Origin: Verrucomicrobiales bacterium
GTDB lineage: Bacteria; Verrucomicrobiota; Verrucomicrobiae; Limisphaerales; UBA9464
Reading direction: 5' to 3'
Assembly: GCA_005789375.1 (NCBI GenBank)
Contig: SXXZ01000294.1
Coordinates: 1-5,027 of the forward strand
DNA length: 5,027 nt
Under the pieces are notes generated by a model. That model was not told the DNA's origin and did no database searches. It worked only from the letters and a program-made list of their open reading frames with translations. Both the position numbers and the translations under genes were made by a program. Positions 1-5,027 of the stretch are shown here, piece by piece. How positions within the stretch are numbered: the first letter of the stretch is position 1; each line of letters begins with the position of its first letter.

Positions 1-1731
1 GTGCTGGACGTGCTGTCCACGCTGCTGGGCGGCGGCCGCAGTTCGCGTCTTTATCAGGCGGTCCGCGAGCGCGCCTCCCTTTCGCACTCGGTCAGCGCGT
101 GGATTTAGGCCCCGGGCTTGAGCGGGCTCTTCGGCGTGAGCGGTGGGTGCGATGGCAGCAAATTTTCGGACTCCCAAACAGCCATCCTCCATGAGGTTGC
201 GCGGATGGGCAAAGAACCCGTGTCGGGTGCAGAGTTAGCCAAGGCGGTGAAGCAATTCACTGTGGGCACTTTGTCCTCCCGGAAGACGATGGAAGGGCAA
301 GCTCAAGACCTGGGAGGCAATTGGATGGCCGCCCAAGACTTGCACTTTTCGGAACGTTATTTGGCGGCCGTGCGCGCCGTCACCCCCGACGACCTGATCC
401 GCGTCGTCCGCACCTACCTGCGCGACGACAACCGCACCGTGTTCGGGCTTTTGCCCAAAGATTCGGGGGTACCTCGGGAACTTCAGGCTGCAACGGTCGT
501 CGCCCACCCCATCATCAAGATGACTCTCTCCAACGGGCTGCGGGTGCTGGTAAAGGAAGACCATCGGCTGCCCTTCGTGGAATTGAGGGTGGTCTTCGAG
601 GGAGGTCTGCGCGTGGAAACGCCAGCCAACTCTGGCATCACCTCGATGCTCTCACGGCTCTTCATCAAGGGCACCCCTACCCGCTCGGCTGAAGACATCG
701 CCCGAGAAATCGAAAGCCTCGGCGGCAGCATCGAGGCCTATGGCGGTAACAACACCTTCGGCCTGAGCGGCGAGATGATGCGCGAGGACTTGAAGGAGGG
801 ACTGGCACTCTTTACCGAAATTCTCCTGCGACCGAGCTTCCCCGAGGCCGCACTCGAACGCGAACGCGAGGCGCAGTTGGCGTCGATCCGGGGACAACGC
901 GATCAGTTGCTGCAGTGCGCCTTCAAGGCGATGCGGCGCGGTTTGTTCGGCGAACAGGGCTACGGATTAGATTCTCTGGGAACTGAATCGGTCATCCGCA
1001 CCCTGAGTTCGGCCGACTTACGCGAGTTCCACGCCCGCTGGACGGTGCCCGGCAATGGCGTGCTGGCCGTCTTCGGAGACGTGGATCCGGAGGAACTCCG
1101 ACAATTGCTCGAAACGCATTTCGCTGGCTGGAAAGACCAACCGCGGCCAGAGATGCCAATCTTGGTTCCGGTCGAACCGGTTCTCCGTTCGGAAGAATCG
1201 CGGGAAAAAGAGCAGGCGGTGCTGGCTCTTGGCTTTCACGGAACCAGCATTAGTTCTCCCGATCGCTTCGCTTTGGAACTGATCCAAGAGGCCTGCAGCG
1301 ACATGGGTTCAAGGCTCTTCATGCGCATCCGCGATGAATTGGGCTTGGCCTACTACGTCGGGGCCAGCCTTCTCACGGGGCAGACCCCAGGGTACTTCGC
1401 CTTCTATTGCGGAACTGCTCCGGAGAAAATCGAACTGGTGGAAAAAGAGCTGCGAGCTCAGGCGGAAATTTTGCGAACCGAAGGTTTGAGCGACGAAGAG
1501 TTGGCGCGGGCCAAGGCCAAAATTATCGGCCAGCGGAAGATCGCGCGACAAGAGCTCGGCGGCTTCGCCATGAGCTCGGCCTTGGATGAGTTGTACGGAT
1601 TGGGATACAGCCACTTTGAGGCTGAGACCCAGCGCTTCGAGTCGGTGACCTCCGCCGATATCCGCGCGGCGGCCCAGCGCTATCTAGATCCGACCCACTC
1701 GGTGGTGGCCATCGTACGCGGGCAACCGTGA
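1..1731 (+). pseudogene. M16 family (insulinase-like) peptidase, two-repeat form, 5'-truncated by window edge and interrupted by in-frame TAG
   Basis: This is the 3' part of a tandem-repeat M16 zinc-peptidase-family gene; the start lies left of the window. Codons 1-35 (containing LLGGGRSSRLYQAVRE) and the residues after the stop (APGLSGLFGVSGG) together form the C-terminal domain of the first M16 repeat, ending near 480. A second repeat runs from about 511 (IIKMTLSNGLRVLVKED) to the TGA at 1729-1731. It has its own M16_C domain, including the RIRDELGLAYYV segment at about 1324-1359. A TAG at 106-108 breaks the frame where M16 proteins usually have tyrosine (SAWI-stop-APG). No other stop occurs over about 540 further codons, so the lesion looks recent, artefactual or read through. 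In the second repeat the HxxEH zinc motif is replaced by SMLSR (643-657), so this half should not bind zinc; the catalytic motif, if any, would be in the unseen first repeat. These proteins are often periplasmic, but any signal peptide is outside the window. Family assignment is secure; pseudogene status is not. Confidence 0.85.
106..108 (+). other. In-frame amber codon inside the M16 gene
   Basis: TAG is read in the same frame as both flanking M16 segments: SHSVSAWI before and APGLSGLFGVSG after. M16 C-terminal domains commonly have an aromatic residue, usually Tyr, between the Trp-x pair and the Pro-Gly, so a single TAT or TAC to TAG change explains it. No base is gained or lost. The first in-frame codons that could restart translation are TTG at 118, GTG at 136 and ATG at 205. 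The ATG has GAGG at 193-196 eight bases upstream, but each restart would begin inside a folded domain. Confidence 0.9.
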
Positions 1732-1985
1732 TGGGGGCTGAGCCTAGAATTTTTCGGGCAAACCTATCGGGCACTCAGGGGCGGGGATGCTTCCATCCTC
1801 GCCGTCTTCCCACACCACCCACACCACCGGGGAGCCCATTACTAACCCAGTGACTCATGAAGCCCGATGCGTGCACTGGAGAGTGAGGTCGTACCGATGG
1901 CTGCTAAAATCCAACGAATCTAGCTCCACGGCACGTTTAGAAGCCCCGGCTTCCCTGCGTCACCCGGTTGTCCCTATCCTGCGGC
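1732..1985. other. Intergenic region between the M16 gene and polX
   Basis: This gap of 254 bases has no credible gene. A T-run occurs at 1750-1754 shortly after the M16 stop, but I could not find a convincing stem before it, so I do not call a terminator. The region holds a direct repeat of TCGGGCA (1754-1760 and 1767-1773) and 2.2 copies of the 9-mer CCCACACCA (1809-1828). A weak extended -10-like element lies near 1902-1910. No Shine-Dalgarno sequence is evident before the polX start candidates. Confidence 0.6.
1902..1910 (+). promoter_or_regulatory. Possible extended -10 promoter element upstream of polX
   Basis: TGCTAAAAT matches an extended -10 (TGnTATAAT) with one mismatch in the hexamer, 75 bases before the ATG at 1986. 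No recognisable -35 hexamer sits 16-18 bases upstream. Position in the gap before polX is the main support. It could easily be a chance match. Confidence 0.2.
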
Positions 1986-3737
1986 ATGGGCATGGACAAG
2001 GATGAGGTAGCCGCGGTGCTTTTGGAGATCGGGACGTTGCTGGAATTGAAGGGCGAAAACCCGTTCAAGACCCGAGCCTACCAAAATGGAGCCCGCATTC
2101 TGGAAGGACTGACCGAGCCGCTAGAGAAGATCGTGGCGGAGAATCGCTTGGGAGAACTCAAGGGTTTCGGGGAGGCGCTCCAAGAAAAAGTCACCCGCTT
2201 GGTGACCACCGGCACCCTGCCCTACTACGACGAGCTGAAGGCCTCGCTACCCCCAGGGCTACCGGCCCTGCTGGAGATCCAGGGCTTGGGCCCCAAGAAG
2301 GTGAAGCGGCTGTACGAGGAGTTGGGCATCGATTCGATGGAGAAGCTCGAGGCCGCATGTCAGGCCCATCAAATCGCCGCCTTGGAGGGGTTCGGAGAAA
2401 AGTCTGAGGCCAAGATTATCGAGGCCATCGCGTTCAAACGGCAGTTCGCCTCGCGCCACCGGCTCATTGATGCGCTGGTCTGCGCGGATCCCATTCAGGA
2501 ATCCCTCCGCGGACATCCCGACGTCATTCGCTGCTCCACCGCCGGAAGCCTGCGACGCTGGAAGGAAGTTATTGGGGATATCGATTTTCTGGTGTCGTCA
2601 AAAAACCCGTCTTCGGTGATCGAATTCTTCGTGGGGCAGCCCGGGGTGAAGTCGGTGCTGGCCCAAGGCGACACCAAGGCGAGCGTGATCTTGGAAGGCG
2701 GTATCCAGGCCGACCTGCGGGTGGTGACCGACGAGGAGTTCCCCTTCGCTCTGGCCTATTTCACTGGTTCGAAGGAGCACAACATCGTCATGCGCCAGCG
2801 AGCCATTGCGCGCGGCCTGCGGCTCAACGAGTACGGACTATTCCGCAGCAGCGAAGAAACCCGCGATCCTGCCCTGCGAATCGTCTGCCGCGAAGAACGG
2901 GAGATTTTCGAGAACCTCGGGCTGGCTTACGTGCCGCCCGAGCTGCGCGAAGATCACGGGGAATTTGCAGCGGCCGAATCGAATGCGTTGCCGCGACTCA
3001 TCGAGTGGACCGACTTGCGGGGTTCGCTGCACAACCATTCCAATTGGTCCGACGGACGCGATTCGTTGGAAACCATCGCGGCGCATGCACACGAACTGGG
3101 TCTCGATTACTGGGCCATCACCGATCATTCCCGAGCCTCCTTCCAGGCCAATGGCCTAGATACCCGACGCCTGGAAGAACAGCTCTCGGCCGTGGCTGCG
3201 GTGAACGCGTCCTATGCCGCCGAAGGCAGCGAGTTTCGCCTGCTGACGGGTTCAGAGGTGGATATTTTGAAAGAAGGGTTGGATTTCGACGACTCGATCC
3301 TCGCGCGCCTCGACGTGGTGGTGGCCAGTTTGCATGTGCCCTCGAGCGATGCGCTGGAGAATACGCGTCGACTGGTTCAGGCGGCCGAAAACCGGTACGT
3401 ACACATGCTCGGGCACCTCACCGGCCGGCTCCTGCTGGAACGGGATGCTTACAAACTCGACATCCAGGAGGTGTTGAAAGCCTGCGCGGCGACAGGCACT
3501 TGGATAGAACTCAATGCCAGTCCGTATCGGTTCGATCTCGATTGGCGACTGTGGCGTCAGGCCAAGGAACTCGGCGTGAAGTGCGTGATCAACTGCGATG
3601 CCCACCGCTTAGACCATTTTGACTTTCTCCGATTGGGAGCCGGAATTGCCCGCAAGGGATGGCTGTCGACCGGCGATGTGATCAACACCCAGAGCCTCAC
3701 TGCGATCATGAAAGCCCTCGGTCAGAAACGCCGGTAA
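1986..3737 (+). CDS. polX: DNA polymerase/3'-5' exonuclease PolX (PolX nucleotidyltransferase plus PHP domain)
   Basis: Family X repair DNA polymerase with a C-terminal PHP phosphoesterase; in studied bacterial homologues these domains give gap-filling polymerase and 3'-5' exonuclease/AP-endonuclease activity in base excision repair. Numbering from ATG 1986 gives 583 residues, about the usual length of 570-580. An N-terminal helical region (GENPFKTRAY at 23-32) is followed by three helix-hairpin-helix-like segments near 55-70 (LKGFGEALQEKV), 98-110 (IQGLGPKKVKRLY) and 133-146 (LEGFGEKSEAKII). The palm has GSLRRWKEVIGDIDF from 187 with metal-binding Asp198 and Asp200, the third Asp243 (ADLRVV) and YFTGS at 258-262. 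The PHP domain starts near 343: His349 and His351 (LHNHSNWSDG), Asp356, Asp380-His381 (TDHS), Glu424, His450, His477 (GHLTGR), Asp538 and His540 (NCDAH). All expected catalytic groups are present, so both activities are probably intact. Start is uncertain: ATG 1986 or ATG 1992 (MDKDEV, closer to typical N termini) both lack a clear ribosome binding site; TTG 1968 is less likely. Confidence 0.96.
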   Translation: MGMDKDEVAAVLLEIGTLLELKGENPFKTRAYQNGARILEGLTEPLEKIVAENRLGELKGFGEALQEKVTRLVTTGTLPYYDELKASLPPGLPALLEIQGLGPKKVKRLYEELGIDSMEKLEAACQAHQIAALEGFGEKSEAKIIEAIAFKRQFASRHRLIDALVCADPIQESLRGHPDVIRCSTAGSLRRWKEVIGDIDFLVSSKNPSSVIEFFVGQPGVKSVLAQGDTKASVILEGGIQADLRVVTDEEFPFALAYFTGSKEHNIVMRQRAIARGLRLNEYGLFRSSEETRDPALRIVCREEREIFENLGLAYVPPELREDHGEFAAAESNALPRLIEWTDLRGSLHNHSNWSDGRDSLETIAAHAHELGLDYWAITDHSRASFQANGLDTRRLEEQLSAVAAVNASYAAEGSEFRLLTGSEVDILKEGLDFDDSILARLDVVVASLHVPSSDALENTRRLVQAAENRYVHMLGHLTGRLLLERDAYKLDIQEVLKACAATGTWIELNASPYRFDLDWRLWRQAKELGVKCVINCDAHRLDHFDFLRLGAGIARKGWLSTGDVINTQSLTAIMKALGQKRR

Positions 3738-3750
3738 ATCGGCAACTACT

Positions 3751-3755
3751 GGAGA
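3751..3755 (+). promoter_or_regulatory. Ribosome binding site of the NYN gene
   Basis: GGAGA lies eight bases before ATG 3764 and just after the polX stop. It fixes the start of the NYN protein at 3764 and rules out longer in-frame extensions that would overlap the end of polX. Confidence 0.75.
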
Positions 3756-3763
3756 ACCCCACC

Positions 3764-4243
3764 ATGCCTCTGATTCGTATTCTTGTAGATGGATACAGTC
3801 TTCTGCACGCCTGGCCCGAATTAGCCCGCGGATCGGCCCGCCATTCGGCCACGGCCCGGGAGGCCCTCATCGCAACCCTCGGAGAATACCAGGCGGCTCT
3901 GGGCACACCCATCACGGTGTTCTTTGATGGCCAGAGCGGAGGCCAGGGTGCCCGATCTCAGAAGACAGATCCCCGGGAGATCGAGGTGCTCTATTCCAAG
4001 GCCAACAAAACGGCAGACGACCTCATCGAGCGGGCCGCCTACCGCTTCAAGGACTATGGAGAGGTTCTGGTCATCACCGACGACAACGCGGAGCGAGATA
4101 CCGTGCAAGGCTTTGGCGCGCTGGCTTCCAGTTGCGCCACTTTTATTGCCCAGATCGAAGGTGAGAGTAAGCAAGCTCACCTCGATCTTAAGGCCCACAA
4201 CCGCCGGGAACGGGATCGGTTCCAGCGCGATCGATCCCGATAG
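3764..4243 (+). CDS. NYN domain protein, YacP/Rae1-like putative endoribonuclease
   Basis: A 159-residue protein of the YacP-type NYN (PIN-like) family. The characterised member, Bacillus subtilis Rae1 (YacP), is a ribosome-associated endoribonuclease; the same role here is inference. The N terminus IRILVDGYSLLH carries the first acidic residue, Asp9. Other candidate metal-binding acids are Asp55 (VFFDGQ), Asp85-Asp86 (KTADDLIERAAYRF) and Asp106-Asp107 (VLVITDDNAERDT), in the family order and spacing. The usual DGYN motif reads DGYS here. The last 15 residues (HNRRERDRFQRDRSR) are highly charged and could contact RNA. No signal peptide or membrane segment, so cytoplasmic. ATG 3764 is chosen for the GGAGA at 3751-3755 and because the protein then begins directly at the first NYN strand. 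The gene starts 26 bases after the polX stop, so co-transcription is likely. It ends in TAG. Confidence 0.88.
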   Translation: MPLIRILVDGYSLLHAWPELARGSARHSATAREALIATLGEYQAALGTPITVFFDGQSGGQGARSQKTDPREIEVLYSKANKTADDLIERAAYRFKDYGEVLVITDDNAERDTVQGFGALASSCATFIAQIEGESKQAHLDLKAHNRRERDRFQRDRSR

Positions 4244-4256
4244 GTCGGGCCCGATC
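4211..4256 (+). other. Overlapping inverted repeats at the 3' end of the NYN gene
   Basis: CGGGATCG (4211-4218) pairs perfectly with CGATCCCG (4232-4239) around a 13-base loop. Bases of the right arm can instead join a second hairpin: GATCG plus CCCGA (4229-4233, 4236-4240) with TCGGG plus CGATC (4245-4249, 4252-4256), with a four-base loop and a 2x2 internal mismatch. The two are mutually exclusive and the second spans the TAG stop. No T-run follows, so this is not a classical intrinsic terminator, though it could stabilise the 3' end of the transcript. Confidence 0.4.
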
Positions 4257-4264
4257 GTGAGTGT

Positions 4265-4287
4265 CCGTAAGCTGCGCGCTATTACGG
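4265..4287. terminator. Possible bidirectional hairpin between convergent genes
   Basis: CCGTAA (4265-4270) and TTACGG (4282-4287) form a perfect six-base stem around an 11-base GC-rich loop. It lies in the 50-base gap between the stops of the NYN gene and acs, where a shared terminator would be expected. There is no T-run on either side, so termination activity is inferred mainly from position. Confidence 0.35.
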
Positions 4288-4293
4288 GCTAGG

Positions 4294-5027
4294 CTATTCC
4301 TCGCCGGCAATCAGCTTGGCGATAACGCTCATGTCTTCCAGCGTCGTCGTGTCGCCCTTGATCTCCACGCCGCTGGCAATTTGCTTGAGCAGACGGCGCA
4401 TGATCTTGCCTGAGCGCGTCTTCGGCAGCGCCTCGGCAAATCGCACCTCGTCCGGCTTGGCCACGGGACCAATCTCCTTGCCAATGTGGTTGCGCAGTTC
4501 GTTCTTTAGTTCTGGCGAGGGTTTCTTGCCGGTCTTGAGCGTCACGAAGCAAACCAACGCCTGTCCCTTCAATTCGTCCGGACGGCCCACCACAGCGGCT
4601 TCGGCCACCGACGGGTGGCTCACCAATGCGCTCTCTACTTCGGCCGTGCCAATTCGGTGCCCGGCGACATTGAGCACATCGTCAATACGGCCCACGATCC
4701 AGAAGTAGCCGTCCTTGTCTTGGCGGCAACCGTCGCCCGTGAAGTAGCTGCCGGGCACCTCGGTCCAGTAGGTTTCCTTGTAGCGGGCGGTGTCTCCCCA
4801 AATGCCCCGCAACATGGACGGCCACGGCGTGCGGATCACCAGTTTGCCTCCGGAATTCTTGGGAACCGGCTTGCCGGCGTCATCGACCACTTCCGGCAAG
4901 ATGCCAAAAAACGGCAACGTCGCGGTGCCCGGCTTCAAAGGCGTCGCACCCGGCATGGGCGTGATCATGATGCTGCCCGTCTCCGTCTGCCACCAGGTGT
5001 CCACGATGGGGCAACGGCCACCACCGA
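4294..5027 (-). CDS. acs: Acetyl-CoA synthetase (AMP-forming), C-terminal part, 5' end outside window
   Basis: Converts acetate, ATP and CoA to acetyl-CoA, AMP and pyrophosphate in the cytoplasm, via an acetyl-adenylate. The visible 243 codons are the C-terminal third of a protein normally about 650 residues. The frame stays open to the right edge (GGGRCPIV before DTWWQTETG), so the GTG at 5002-5004 is an internal valine, not a start. Key motifs: WWQTETG (4975-4995), which builds the acetate/AMP site; YFTGDG; and the hinge GRIDD (4678-4692) with [16 protein letters not shown], where the C-terminal domain begins. Near the end, [13 protein letters not shown] carries the catalytic lysine of the adenylation half-reaction (codon 4405-4407), 36 residues before the C terminus. 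In other bacteria this lysine is the site of reversible acetylation, so the same control is plausible. The gene is convergent with the NYN gene and ends in TAG. Confidence 0.97.
   Translation of the reverse strand, partial: GGGRCPIVDTWWQTETGSIMITPMPGATPLKPGTATLPFFGILPEVVDDAGKPVPKNSGGKLVIRTPWPSMLRGIWGDTARYKETYWTEVPGSYFTGDGCRQDKDGYFWIVGRIDDVLNVAGHRIGTAEVESALVSHPSVAEAAVVGRPDELKGQALVCFVTLKTGKKPSPELKNELRNHIGKEIGPVAKPDEVRFAEALPKTRSGKIMRRLLKQIASGVEIKGDTTTLEDMSVIAKLIAGEE

Noticed and set aside
118..1731. An independent gene starting at TTG 118 just after the TAG
   Set aside because: The encoded N terminus begins in the middle of an M16 C-terminal domain that continues from the preceding 35 codons. 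There is no ribosome binding site, so the start is an artefact of the in-frame stop.
1809..1828. Tandem 9-mer CCCACACCA as a possible regulatory or CRISPR-like repeat
   Set aside because: Only 2.2 copies and no spacers; most likely a chance or slippage repeat.
1850..1861. TGACTCA near-palindrome as an operator
   Set aside because: Only seven bases, single copy, with no matching regulator or second half-site nearby.
1787..2005. 72-codon plus-strand ORF in the gap before polX
   Set aside because: Low-complexity product (Ser, Thr, His and Pro from the 9-base repeats), no recognisable domain, no ribosome binding site, and it overlaps the polX start.
3005..3622. 205-codon plus-strand ORF inside polX
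   Set aside because: Arg/Gly/Pro-rich product typical of an out-of-frame reading of GC-rich coding DNA; the polX frame there encodes a fully conserved PHP domain.
3659..3763. Longer N terminus for the NYN protein
   Set aside because: The extension overlaps polX coding sequence and resembles no domain, while ATG 3764 has GGAGA at proper spacing and starts at the first NYN strand.
3821..4198. Minus-strand ORF opposite the NYN gene
   Set aside because: Product lacks any recognisable motif and lies wholly antisense to a well-supported gene.
4289..4552. Second minus-strand ORF overlapping the acs 3' end
   Set aside because: It is a different frame of the acs coding strand with a low-complexity Arg/Gln/Ala-rich product; the acs frame holds the conserved catalytic lysine motif.

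Overview
The window looks like ordinary chromosomal DNA from a GC-rich free-living bacterium. The style of the proteins would fit Verrucomicrobiota or a related environmental phylum: a tandem-domain M16 protein, a bacterial PolX with a PHP domain, a YacP-type NYN protein and an AMP-forming acetyl-CoA synthetase. No marker gene is present, so the taxonomic guess is weak. I see no mobile element, CRISPR array, tRNA or rRNA.

Layout: (1) 1-1731, plus strand, is the 3' part of a long two-repeat M16 (insulinase/pitrilysin-type) gene. Its reading frame is broken by one in-frame TAG at 106-108, where a tyrosine codon would be expected. Homology continues in the same frame on both sides of it. (2) 1732-1985 is a non-coding gap with a weak promoter candidate and two short direct repeats. 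(3) 1986-3737, plus strand, is a complete DNA polymerase X of about 583 residues: helix-hairpin-helix region, nucleotidyltransferase palm and C-terminal PHP phosphoesterase, with the expected catalytic residues visible. (4) 3764-4243, plus strand, is a 159-residue NYN (YacP/Rae1-like) putative ribonuclease, 26 bases after polX with its own ribosome binding site, probably co-transcribed. (5) 4244-4293 is a short convergent intergenic region with hairpins. (6) 4294-5027, minus strand, is the C-terminal third of acetyl-CoA synthetase; the rest lies beyond the right edge.

Functionally, polX and the NYN gene form a likely two-gene unit concerned with nucleic-acid repair or processing. The M16 gene upstream and the convergent acs gene look like unrelated housekeeping neighbours. 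The most notable point is the amber codon in the M16 gene. It could be a young pseudogene, an assembly or read error, or, less likely, suppressed; two other genes here (NYN and acs) end in TAG, which argues against general reassignment of TAG. I found no convincing new multi-gene system.
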